The notes under the pieces: model-generated
What the model was told of the DNA's origin: nothing
The model's database searches: none
Seen by the model: the letters and a program-made list of their open reading frames with translations, nothing else
Assembly (NCBI RefSeq): GCF_026015985.1
Contig: NZ_CP110389.1
Span: 5,984,001-6,048,000 of the forward strand
Direction of reading: 5' to 3'
DNA from: Rhodopseudomonas sp. P2A-2r
GTDB taxonomy: Bacteria > Pseudomonadota > Alphaproteobacteria > Rhizobiales > Xanthobacteraceae
Length of the DNA stretch: 64,000 nt
Made by a program: the position numbers and the translations under genes
Shown here: positions 1 to 9,142 of the stretch, piece after piece
Position numbering within the stretch: the first letter of the stretch is position 1
Layout of the letters: every line of letters begins with the position of its first letter

Positions 1-192
1 CCGGACCGCGACGAGCGCGACATCGCGCAAAAGATCCGCGCGGCCTCGCCGATCGCCGCGCCCAACCGGCTGATCGTCACCCTGGCCGACAAGGCACTCG
101 GCCGCGACGGCCGCATGGTGCGGGCGCTCGACGAGATGGGCCCCGGCAGCATGACCGTGGTGGGCCGTCCGTTCCGCATCGATCTCGCCTGA
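1..192 (+). CDS. 3' end of a protein of unknown function (partial)
   Basis: An open frame runs in from the left edge in frame 1 and ends at a TGA at 190-192, leaving 63 C-terminal residues. The fragment is charged at first (DRDERDIAQKIR), then mixed hydrophobic, and ends in GRPFRIDLA. Codon use is GC-rich like its neighbours, with no internal stop. I do not recognise the family from this tail. It lies 140 bases upstream of the DUF2339 gene on the same strand, which permits but does not prove co-transcription. Confidence 0.6.
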   Translation, partial: PDRDERDIAQKIRAASPIAAPNRLIVTLADKALGRDGRMVRALDEMGPGSMTVVGRPFRIDLA

Positions 193-332
193 CACTGCGC
201 AAACTTGCCAATGCCTGTGAACTTATGGTTCCCGGGTCGACACATATCGGTGCCAGCGCCGCGGGAGCGATCCCGCGGTCTTGCGCGCGCGCGACGGCTG
301 GCCGCCCCACGTCTCCATAGGATCTGAACGCG

Positions 333-3020
333 ATGTTCGACGACTACAGCTTTCTCGCCCTGGCAATCGCCATCGCCGCGTTCATCTTCGCGCGCAGGGC
401 GCGCAACGAGGTCAAGGTGCTGCAGGCCCGGCTCGATGTCTATGAGACAGCGGCGCCCGTCGCAGCGCCGGCAAGCATGCCTTCCGGACAAGCAACGTCG
501 TCTCGGGTCGACGCCGACGACAAAGCGCCCATGGCGCAACCTGTCGTCGCCGAGGCCGAACTGGCCCGCGAACCTTCGCCCTCGCTCCAGCCGGAGACCT
601 GGCAGACAGCGGTCGACACGCACGTTGCGCCGTTAGCCGCGCCACCGGCCGGTCCCGGCTTCGAGGAACGCATCGGTACCCGTTGGGTGGTGTGGGTCGG
701 CGGCCTGACGCTGGCACTCGGCGGCTTCTTCATGGTGCGTTACTCCATCGAGGCCGGCCTGCTCGGGCCGGGCGTGCGCGTGCTGCTCGGCGGCGCCTTC
801 GCGCTGGCGCTGCTGCTGGCCGGCGAGTGGTCGCGGCGCAAGGAAAGCCTCTCGGCGATCGCGCCGCTGCCGATCGCCAACATCCCGGCGATCCTCACCG
901 CCGCCGGCACGGCGGTCGCTTTCGCCACCGTCTACGCCGCCTACGCACTGTACGACTTCCTGGTGCCGGCCACCGCCTTCATCCTGCTCGGCCTCGTCGC
1001 TCTCGGCACCATGGCCGCGGCGTTGCTGCACGGGCCGGCGCTGGCAGGTCTCGGCGTCGTCGCCGCCTTCGCCACGCCGGTGCTCGTGTCGTCGAACAGG
1101 CCGGATTACTGGGCGCTGTATCTCTATCTCGCTGTGGTCAGCGCAGCGGCGTTTGGCCTGGCGCGGATCCGGCTGTGGCCGTGGCTCGCGGTCACCGCCA
1201 TCGTGCTGGCGACGCTGTGGACCCTGCCCTGCCTGGAATGCGGGCCGTCGATGATCGCGCCGCACGCCTTCCACGTCATGGTGGGCTTCATTCTCGCCGC
1301 TTTGCTGGTGGTGTGCGGCTTCATGTACGGCCCGTCCGCCGAACAGGGGCGCATCGACGCCATCTCGTCCGGCGCGCCGTCGGCCTATTTGCTTGGCGCC
1401 ACGCTGATCGTGCTCAACAGTTTTCACGCCGACACCGCCATGGTGACGTTCGGACTGCTGGTCGCCGGCACCCTGTTCGTCGCCTGGTATGCCCAAGCCG
1501 CCACCGCGGCGATTGCCGTGGCCGCCGGCTTCGTGGCGCTGGTGTTCCTGGAATGGGCGGTGCGCGGCAATCCCGACATGCTGGTGCTGCCCGGCGGTCC
1601 GCTGGCCGGTATCGGCGCCAGCCCGATCGAGGGTTCGGTGTCCACGCACATGATGACCGCCGCGATCTTCGCGCTCGGCTTCGGCCTCGGTGGCTTTCTC
1701 GCGCAGGGTCGATCGGTCAGCGCCATCGTGCCGGTGATCTGGTCGGCGGCCGGCGTCTTCGTCCCGCTGGCGCTGCTGATCGCGCTGTATGCCCGCATTG
1801 CCCATCTCGACCGCTCGATCCCGTTCGCCATCCTCGCGGTGATCCTCGCCGCCGGCTTTGCCGCGGCGACCGAACTGCTCGGCAAGCGCGAGCCGCGGCC
1901 GGGCCAGTCGATTGCCATCGCGCTGTTCGCCACCGGCACGCTCGGCGCGCTGGCGCTGGCGCTGACCTTCGCGCTGGACAAGGGCTGGCTGACCATCGCG
2001 CTGGCGCTGATGGCGCTCGGCACGGCATGGATCGCCAACCAGCGGCCGATCCCGTTCCTGCGCTGGCTCGCCGCCATCCTCGCCGCCATCGTGGTGGCGC
2101 GCGTCGGCTACGAGCCGCGCATCGTCGGCGACCTCGTCGGTTCGACGCCGATCTTCAACTGGCTGCTGTGGGGTTACGGCGTACCGGCGGCGGCCTTCTG
2201 GGGCGCCAGCATCCTGCTGCGCCGCCGCGGCGACGACGTGCCATTGCGCATGGTGGATTCCGCCGCGATCCTGTTCACGGTGTTGCTGGCCTTCCTGGAG
2301 ATCCGCCACGCCGTCAATGGCGGCGATGTCTATCGTCCCTCCGCGGGGCTCACCGAGGTGGCGCTGCAGGTCTGCGTGACACTGGCCATGGCGATCGGGC
2401 TGGAGCGGCTGCGGATCCGTACCGCGAGCATCGTGCACAATGTCGGCGCCGTCATGCTGACCCTGTTTGCCGGCGCCGCCAGCCTGTTCGGCCTGCTGTT
2501 CCTGGAGAACCCGGCGATCTGGCGCATCGACGTCGGCGGCGCGGTGATCAACCTGCTGCTGCTCGGCTATGCCTTCCCGGCTGTGCTCGCGCTGCTGCTG
2601 TCCTATGCGGTGGCCGGCCGCCGCGCCGTCGCCTATGCCAACACGGTGGCCGGCGGCGCACTGGTACTGGCCTTGATGTATATCACGCTGCAGGTCCGCC
2701 GCTTCTACCACGGCCCGGTGTTCTCCTCCGCCACCACCCTCGACGCCGAGCAATACACGTTGTCGATCGCCTGGCTGGGGTTCGGCGTGATCCTGCTCGG
2801 CCTCGGCGTGATCTTCAACTCGCAGCGCGCGAGGCTGGCCTCGGCCATCGTCATTGGCCTCACCGTGCTGAAGGCGTTCCTGGTCGATATGTCGTCGCTG
2901 ACCGGCGTCTATCGCGCGCTGTCGTTCATGTGCCTCGGCCTGGTGCTGGTGGCGATCGGCTGGCTGTATCAGCGCATCCTGTTCAGCCGCCGCGTCCAGC
3001 CACAACCGCCCCAGCCGTAG
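333..3020 (+). CDS. DUF2339 family multi-spanning membrane protein
   Basis: An 895-residue inner-membrane protein of unknown function. Residues 1-20 form a hydrophobic N-terminal segment. A hydrophilic Ala/Pro-rich linker follows to about residue 108. The motif FEERIGTRWVVWVGG at about 110-124 then opens a long series of membrane helices that runs almost to the C-terminus, which ends in a short Arg/Pro-rich tail. This layout (N-terminal helix, linker, FE-xxIGxRW, many helices) is the hallmark of DUF2339. The ATG at 333 is the first in frame and opens directly into the N-terminal helix. A long open frame on the opposite strand is a GC-rich shadow of this gene. Family assignment is by motif and architecture; no biochemical role is known to me. 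Confidence 0.88.
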   Translation: MFDDYSFLALAIAIAAFIFARRARNEVKVLQARLDVYETAAPVAAPASMPSGQATSSRVDADDKAPMAQPVVAEAELAREPSPSLQPETWQTAVDTHVAPLAAPPAGPGFEERIGTRWVVWVGGLTLALGGFFMVRYSIEAGLLGPGVRVLLGGAFALALLLAGEWSRRKESLSAIAPLPIANIPAILTAAGTAVAFATVYAAYALYDFLVPATAFILLGLVALGTMAAALLHGPALAGLGVVAAFATPVLVSSNRPDYWALYLYLAVVSAAAFGLARIRLWPWLAVTAIVLATLWTLPCLECGPSMIAPHAFHVMVGFILAALLVVCGFMYGPSAEQGRIDAISSGAPSAYLLGATLIVLNSFHADTAMVTFGLLVAGTLFVAWYAQAATAAIAVAAGFVALVFLEWAVRGNPDMLVLPGGPLAGIGASPIEGSVSTHMMTAAIFALGFGLGGFLAQGRSVSAIVPVIWSAAGVFVPLALLIALYARIAHLDRSIPFAILAVILAAGFAAATELLGKREPRPGQSIAIALFATGTLGALALALTFALDKGWLTIALALMALGTAWIANQRPIPFLRWLAAILAAIVVARVGYEPRIVGDLVGSTPIFNWLLWGYGVPAAAFWGASILLRRRGDDVPLRMVDSAAILFTVLLAFLEIRHAVNGGDVYRPSAGLTEVALQVCVTLAMAIGLERLRIRTASIVHNVGAVMLTLFAGAASLFGLLFLENPAIWRIDVGGAVINLLLLGYAFPAVLALLLSYAVAGRRAVAYANTVAGGALVLALMYITLQVRRFYHGPVFSSATTLDAEQYTLSIAWLGFGVILLGLGVIFNSQRARLASAIVIGLTVLKAFLVDMSSLTGVYRALSFMCLGLVLVAIGWLYQRILFSRRVQPQPPQP

Positions 3021-3032
3021 CGGCGACACGCC

Positions 3033-3069
3033 AAACGAAAAGAGGTGCGACGGTTTCCCGGCGCACCTC
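3033..3069 (-). terminator. Hairpin terminator for the Gly-rich protein gene
   Basis: GAGGTGCG (3042-3049) pairs with CGCACCTC (3062-3069). Read on the minus strand, the stem is followed by TTTTCGTTT, as in a rho-independent terminator. It lies between convergent genes and may serve both. Confidence 0.6.
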
Positions 3070-3114
3070 CTGTTTCGATGTTATCCGGCGCAACCGCCGA
3101 ACTTCGCAAGCAGA

Positions 3115-3432
3115 TCAATACGGGCAGATCATCCGGCCCCAGCGACGGCTGTAGTAGCAGCCCGGCGCAACGATCGGAGGCCCGAAGCCGTAGCCACGTC
3201 CCCGCCCGCGATAACCACCGCCACGGAATCCGCCGCCGCGAATGACGACACCACCACCGCGGCCTCGTCCGCCGCCACGACCACCACCGCGAGCATCCGC
3301 AGAGGTGGTGCTCGCCGCCAGCAGCATCGCCGATGCACCGACCAGCCCGATGCAGTAGACAAAGACCATCGCTGCCGCCGCAAGGCAGCGCGTCACGATA
3401 TTGTGCCGCGTCGTCGATTTAGTTTGAGCCAT
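3115..3432 (-). CDS. Small Gly/Arg-rich exported protein
   Basis: A protein of 105 residues if read from the ATG at 3432; a longer frame from 3471 would add 13 residues. I prefer 3432 because a GGGAG element lies about 9 bases upstream on the minus strand and the N-terminus then reads as a signal peptide: a basic start, then a hydrophobic stretch (AAAMVFVYCIGLVGASAMLL). The mature part is Gly/Arg-rich with repeated RGGG units and ends in CYYSRRWGRMICPY, with two cysteines that could pair. This resembles small secreted proteins common in Bradyrhizobium-like genomes. No enzymatic motif is present and the function is unknown. Confidence 0.6.
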   Translation of the reverse strand: MAQTKSTTRHNIVTRCLAAAAMVFVYCIGLVGASAMLLAASTTSADARGGGRGGGRGRGGGVVIRGGGFRGGGYRGRGRGYGFGPPIVAPGCYYSRRWGRMICPY

Positions 3433-3845
3433 TGTCGAAATCTCCCATTCTCGGGAAGCAGGAATTCTCAAAATGCTTCCGGCACCGCATTTTCGTTCTA
3501 CGTCGATTCAGTCGCGTACTAAAATCAATATAGCAATGTGGCCGACCCGTGGCGCACGTCGCAGAACGCCGTCAGAATAGAGTTAAGCCTCGTCGTCGGT
3601 CAAGCAATTGCGCGACCGCAGTTGCGAACAAACGCGCTGCGTCTTCGTTCATGTTGCCATCGCGTGGGCCTTCACTATGCTTGTCACGGCCGCGACGATC
3701 TCTTTCGCACTGCACAGCGCGCCCCGCGCGAGCCGCTGATCTCTCACCCGTCAAAGGCAAGCGACTATCCCGACATCACACGCCTTGCGCCGCGCCGTCG
3801 TCATTTCCGATAATTCAGTCCCGCGACTTCCGCAGAAGATGGTCC
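3433..3845. other. Intergenic stretch, no gene seen
   Basis: This region between divergent genes must hold the promoters of the Gly-rich protein and of the carbamoyltransferase. A plus-strand frame continues upstream from the carbamoyltransferase to 3549, but its Arg-rich, low-complexity translation does not look like protein. Confidence 0.5.
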
Positions 3846-5651
3846 ATGTCAAAGCATCAATACATCCTCGGCCTCAACACCTACGACCACGATGTCAGTG
3901 CCTGCCTGCTGCGCGACGGCGCCATCGCCTTCGGCATCGCCAAGGAGCGCATCACCCGCGAGAAACACGCGATGGGCTTCTACAAGGAGGTGATCGATTA
4001 CTGCCTGGAGGCCGAAGGCATCACGCTGGACGACGTGGGACTGGCGGTAAGCAACTGCTACATCCTGCCGGTGCCGGAGATGGAAGAGCGGCTGGTCTAT
4101 CAGGACATGTCCGGCTTCCTGCCGGAGTACGAGCGCGCCGATGCCGCCAGGCATCCGCTGTATCGCGCGCAGGGTGGCAAGACCCACACGATCTCGCATC
4201 ACCTCGCCCATGCCTACAGCGCCTTCGCGCCGTGCCCGTTCGAGGACGGCGCCGTCATGATCGTCGACGGCGTCGGCAGCTATCGGTCGGACGTGATGGA
4301 GCCTTTTCCGGCAGCCGACGCGGCGTCGCCGTTGGCACGCGAATCCGAGAGCTACTACACGTTCTCCGGAACCCGGCTCGATTGCATCAAGAAGGTCTGG
4401 ATGGAGCCCGACCGCGGCTTCCTGAGCGACGAGTTCTACAACATGGCCGGCCTCGGCGCGCTCTACAGCCGCGCCTCCACCTACATCTTCGGCGACTGGA
4501 ACAAATGCGGCGAGCTGATGGGGCTGGCACCCTATGGCCGCCGCGATCAGGTCAAGCCGCTGATGGACATCAGCGACAACCGCCTGCAGGTGCCGCGCTG
4601 GACCGCTGCATTCAACCAGCCCTACGTGGCCGACGGCGGCAAGTGGGACAGCAGCCCGTCAATGCGGCACTGGGAAGATCTCGCCTGGCGGGTGCAGGAC
4701 GACACCGAAAAGGTGCTGCTCGCGCGCGCCCGCTGGCTGCGCGAGACCACCGGCGCCAGAAACCTGGTGATCGCCGGCGGCGTGGCGCTGAACTGCGTCG
4801 CCAACGGCCGAATCGCCCGCGAGGCCGGCTTCGAGAACGTCTGGATCCAGCCGGCGGCCGGCGACGACGGCATCGCTATCGGCTGCGCCTACTACGGCCA
4901 TCTCGCGCTGCAGAACAATCCGCGCAATTTCACCATGACGCACTCCTATATCGGCAAGCGCTATCCCGAGGCGGAAGTCGGAGCTGCCACGCAGAGATTG
5001 CTGGTCCGCATCCAGACCTCCGCTGCGCGCAGCGCCAATATCTGCGCCGACACCGCAAAGCTGCTCGCCGACCAGAAGGTGATCGGCTGGTTCCAGGGCG
5101 GCTCCGAGTTCGGGCCGCGCGCGCTGGGCAACCGCAGCATCATCGCCGATCCGCGCCGGGCGGAGATGAAGGACATCCTCAACAGCCGGGTGAAACACCG
5201 CCAGCCGTTCCGGCCTTTCGCGCCCATCGTGCTGGCCGAGCGGGCCGACGAGATTTTCGAGGGCCGCGGCGACTCGCCGTTCATGCTGATGGCCAAGTCG
5301 GTCAATCCGGCCTGGCGGGACCGCATTCCCGCGATCGTCCATGTCGACGGCACCGCGCGGGTCCAGACCGTGTCGGAAGCCACCAATCCGGTGCTGTACC
5401 GGCTGCTCAGGGAATTCGACGCGCTGACCGGCGTGCCGGTGCTGCTCAACACCTCGTTCAACGTCAAGGGCGAGCCGATCGTCGAGACGCCGCGCGATGC
5501 CATGGCCTGTTTCCTCACCACCGGCATCGATCATCTGATCCTGCACGACACGCTGGTATCGAAGACCGCGCTGCACGCCATCGTGGCGCCGCTGGTGCGC
5601 ACCTGGATGGATGTTGCCACGCTGGTGCTGTCCAACGTCAAGCCGGCGTGA
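3846..5651 (+). CDS. Carbamoyltransferase (NodU/CmcH/TobZ family)
   Basis: A 601-residue enzyme predicted to transfer a carbamoyl group from carbamoyl phosphate, through carbamoyl-adenylate, to an unknown hydroxyl or amino acceptor. The N-terminal ASKHA-like domain starts at ILGLNTYDHDVSACLL and carries the metal-binding HHLAH motif at 118-122. The C-terminal YrdC-like/Carbam_trans_C part shows GGSEFGPRALGNRSIIADPR and a QPFRPFAP motif. Length matches the family (about 550-620 residues). The ATG at 3846 gives the canonical N-terminus; upstream frame extension is not protein-like. No nodulation, antibiotic or glycosylation genes lie nearby, so the substrate cannot be inferred and the name nodU is not justified. 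Confidence 0.88.
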   Translation: MSKHQYILGLNTYDHDVSACLLRDGAIAFGIAKERITREKHAMGFYKEVIDYCLEAEGITLDDVGLAVSNCYILPVPEMEERLVYQDMSGFLPEYERADAARHPLYRAQGGKTHTISHHLAHAYSAFAPCPFEDGAVMIVDGVGSYRSDVMEPFPAADAASPLARESESYYTFSGTRLDCIKKVWMEPDRGFLSDEFYNMAGLGALYSRASTYIFGDWNKCGELMGLAPYGRRDQVKPLMDISDNRLQVPRWTAAFNQPYVADGGKWDSSPSMRHWEDLAWRVQDDTEKVLLARARWLRETTGARNLVIAGGVALNCVANGRIAREAGFENVWIQPAAGDDGIAIGCAYYGHLALQNNPRNFTMTHSYIGKRYPEAEVGAATQRLLVRIQTSAARSANICADTAKLLADQKVIGWFQGGSEFGPRALGNRSIIADPRRAEMKDILNSRVKHRQPFRPFAPIVLAERADEIFEGRGDSPFMLMAKSVNPAWRDRIPAIVHVDGTARVQTVSEATNPVLYRLLREFDALTGVPVLLNTSFNVKGEPIVETPRDAMACFLTTGIDHLILHDTLVSKTALHAIVAPLVRTWMDVATLVLSNVKPA

Positions 5652-5669
5652 CCCCGGCGCGAATCGCCG

Positions 5670-8600
5670 TCAGCTCTGCGCGCTGACGCGGCGGTCCTGG
5701 ATGATCGCTGGCATCGGCGATTCCAGCGCCAGCCGGATCATCCGGTTGAGATCCGCGCGCCGGTAAGGTTTCGGCAGCAGCAGCACGTCGTTGTTCATGG
5801 GGCTGTGATTGATGACGTCGTCGTTCTCGGTGAAGCCGGACGTGAACAGCACCTTGAGCGTGGGCCGCAGCAACGCCACCGCCTCGGCCAGTTGCCGGCC
5901 ATTCATCTTGCCGGGCATCACGATGTCGGTGAACAGCAGGTCGAACGGCTCGCCGCTTTCGACAAGCGCCAGCGCGTCCGCCGCATTCTCCGCGGCAATC
6001 GTCTTGTAGCCGAGGCTCTGCAACTGCGTCAGCACGAAGCTGCGCACGCTGGCATCGTCCTCCACGCAGAGGATGGTCTCGTTGCCGCTCTCCGCCCGCG
6101 GTTCGCCGGCCGGCTCCGCAAGCTGTTTCGGCTGCTCGATGGCCTTGGGCAGATAGATCCTGAAGGTGGTGCCGTGGCCGACGTCGCTCTCCGCCTCGAT
6201 ATGGCCGCCGGATTGCTTGACGAAGCCATAGACCATGCTGAGGCCGAGGCCGGTGCCGCGCCCGGGTTCCTTGGTGGAGAAGAACGGCTCGAACACCTTG
6301 TCGAGAACGGCCTCCGGCATGCCGGTGCCGGTATCGCGCACGGTGACCCGCACGTAGCGCCCCGCCGCAAGAATGCCCTTGAATTTGAAATCGTCCGGCA
6401 GGACTTCCAAATTGCCGGTAGTCAGGATCAGCTTGCCGCCGTTGGGCATGGCGTCGCGGGCGTTGATGGCCAGGTTGACCAGGGCCGAGCTGAGCTGGCC
6501 GGGATCGATCAGCGCCGGCCAGACGTCGTTGCCAAGGACTGTCTCGACTTCGATCTGCCGCCCCAGCGTCGGGTGCAAGAGCTTGCACACATCCGTCATC
6601 AGCGAATTGACGTCGATGGCGCGCGGCTGCAGCGGCTGCTTCCGCGCGAAAGCCAGCAGGTTGGCGGTGAGCTCGGCGCCGCGGTCGGCGGCGCCGCTGA
6701 TCAGCGCCGCAATCGCCGCGAGTTGCGGCTTGTCGGCGACCGCATCGGCCAGGATGTCGATGGTGCCGGTGATGACCGTCAGCATGTTATTGAAGTCGTG
6801 CGCCAGGCCGCCGGTCAGCTCGCCGACGGATTCCATCTTCTGGGCTTGCCGCAACTGTTCCTCGGCGACGCGACGTTGCGAGATATCCCGGAGGAACATG
6901 TTGATGATGATCTTGTCGCGCCGGCGCAGCGCCGTCAGCGAAATCTCGGTGACGATCTCGCTGCCATCCCGCCGCAGCGTGATCGTCTCGTAGCGCCATC
7001 CGGAGATGCCGTTCTCCAGCTTCTGCACCACCTGCGCGATCCGCTCCGCGCTGCCGAGGTTCTTGTCGCCGCAGATGGCCAGCTCGCCGAGACTTTTCCC
7101 GATCACCTCGTCGCGGCTCCAGCCGAACATGGCTTCAGCCTTGGGACTCCACAGCAGGACGGTGCCGTAGTTGTCGACCTGCACAAAAGCATCCAGCGCG
7201 GTGTCGATGATGGCCTGCGCCATCTGCTCGCTCGCCGACTGCGCCTCCTGCGCCCGCAGGTTCCTGGTGATGTCGTGATAGACGGTGACGGCGCCGCGCA
7301 GCACGCCGGCCTCGTCGATGATCGGCCGCCCGCTGACCACGATATCCAGGTCGCCCCCGCGCCCGACGGCCGCACCACCAGATGCAGATTGTCCACCGCC
7401 TTGCCGCGCAACGCCAGCGACATGGCCGACTGATCGAACGGGAACGGCGTTACGCCGTCGGGATAGAACAGGGCGAACTTCTTGATCGTACTCAGCACGT
7501 TGCAATGCCCGAGCTCCACGTCGAGCAAGCGCATCGCCGCGGGATTGGCGATCACGACATCGCCCCGCTCGTTCGCCACCAGCACCGGATCGGCAATGGT
7601 CGTGATGACATTGTTGAGCAAGGCGCTGTTCTGCTTCACATCGGCGACCATGCGGGTGAAGGCCGTCGACAGCACCTCGATCTCCCGACCGCCGCCGGCC
7701 GACAGCGCAATCGATTCCCCGCGCGAAAATCCTTCCACAGCGCGCGTCATCTGTACCAGCGGCTTCGATAGCGAGCGCGCCAGCAGCAAGGCAAGAACGA
7801 TGGCACAGAGGATCGCGAGCGCTCCGCCGACCAACGTCGAATTGCCAACGGCGGCGAGGCCCACATTGAGGCTGGGATAGTCGCTGGCCTCGATCACCGT
7901 GATCTTGGGGCCGCCCGCGAGCCGCACCGACGCCCAGCCGGCCACGAACCAGTCGTCTTTTCGATCGAGCCACAACCCGCTATTCTGGCCCTTCTTCATC
8001 TCCTCGTCGAACTGCGGGAACGTGCTCTGGATACGAGACGGTGCGGTCGGACCCGACGCGGCCGTGTGTTGTCCATCCGGACGCAGCAGATGTTCACCGC
8101 GCTCGTCGACCACGAAGACCTGGCGGCCGCGGACCGTGGTCGCGCGAATCCGATCGAACTCGGGCTCCAGATCGACATCGATCACGCCGACGGCAAATGC
8201 CTTGCCGTCGCCGCCGAGGAGCGGAACGGCGACGCGAACGACAGGAAACGGCGCACGATCGACCGTGCTCGGGACCTGTTGCGGTCCAACCGGCGACACG
8301 TACATGTCCCGGGCGGAAAGACCGATCGCCTCCGTGAAATAAGCGCGATCGCCCTTCGGCGCCAGTTCGGCCTCCGGCACGACCCGGATAGCGCCCTGCG
8401 GGCCGGACCGATCGACGCGAACCAGTTCGCGTCCGCCGTCTTCCCGACCGATCACCCGCATCTGGGCATATAGAGGTTTGGCCGAAAGCTCTGCGGTTAA
8501 ACGAGCCGCAATGCGCTTTCGCCACGTCGCGGCGAGATCTTTCGCAGAGGGGTCGACAAGGCTCTGGGTGTAGGCCGCCCCCAATTCGGCGACCGCGCCT

Positions 8601-8839
8601 GTCGTGCGAAGCGCCGTCAGATCGACGCGCGCATTATTCAGCGCCGCCTCGAGCCGCGTGGCATTCAGCAAGGCGTGGGTTTCGAGCCTCTCCAGCGACC
8701 GCGGCAAGGCAAGGCGGACGAGGTTCCGGTAGGTGATCAAGCCCAAGGCGATTGTGGTCACCAGAACCAGCGCCACCATTGCGATCGCCAAACGAGTTGA
8801 CAACTTCAGCACAGGCGGTCGCCTTTGGGTTGATATCAA
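5670..8839 (-). pseudogene. Hybrid sensor histidine kinase, frame broken at 7354-7358
   Basis: One gene of about 1,056 codons split between two frames. The 5' part (8839 down to about 7358) encodes a membrane helix near residues 14-34, a Cache-like periplasmic sensor domain, a second helix (about 322-345), HAMP and a PAS domain. The 3' part encodes a second PAS domain, a HisKA/HATPase core (GGLAHDFNN around the phospho-His; N-box [22 protein letters not shown]) and a C-terminal receiver with LLFTDIVMPG carrying the phospho-acceptor Asp. The frames meet at a run of five C (7354-7358, plus strand); adding one base restores LHLVVRPSGAGG-DLDIVVSGRP. Both halves are intact and well conserved, so a sequencing error is more likely than decay. 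It ends 19 bases beyond the convergent carbamoyltransferase gene. The ligand is unknown. Confidence 0.85.
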
Positions 8840-9142
8840 GGGAGTTGGTCGCCGGGCGTGGAGTCTCGCCGCAAATGGCCATGCGGTAAAGCGATCCTGC
8901 GAAAGATATCAGATTCGACGGGACCCAGCCGTTAAAAACCCCGCCCGTAAAATTACGGGTTGGGGAGCGGCGAGGGAACTACGTCGTGTCAGACCCGCAC
9001 GGAAGCCGGCTATTCGCCGGCCTGGAGCGCGAGGCGCCCGCTTTCCAACGAAGAGCCGCGTGCCTCCACGCGGCTCTGCTGTAGTTGTCGCCCGTGCATA
9101 GGCCCGGCGTTTCGCCGGGCCGCGCCGGATCTGGCGCGGCGC
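8840..9142. other. Hairpin-rich intergenic stretch
   Basis: No gene is seen. It contains GCCGGC/GCCGGC around 9005-9020 and a perfect 11-bp stem, 9052-9062 with 9067-9077. It also holds the terminator-like hairpin listed separately. The upper end should hold the promoter of the sensor kinase. Confidence 0.5.
9102..9120 (-). terminator. Hairpin downstream of the chemoreceptor gene
   Basis: GCCCGGCG (9102-9109), loop TTT, CGCCGGGC (9113-9120), 23 bases past the chemoreceptor stop on the minus strand. The U-tract is weak, so termination is inferred from position and stem strength. Confidence 0.45.

Noticed and set aside
633..3029. A 798-codon open frame on the minus strand inside the DUF2339 gene
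   Set aside because: The Arg/Gln/His/Gly-rich translation lacks any domain and mirrors the GC-rich coding strand.
3549..3845. N-terminal extension of the carbamoyltransferase
   Set aside because: The added 99 residues are low-complexity and Arg-rich, and the family starts at the ATG at 3846.
3846..5651. Naming the carbamoyltransferase nodU
   Set aside because: No nod genes or nod boxes are near; family membership alone does not give the substrate.
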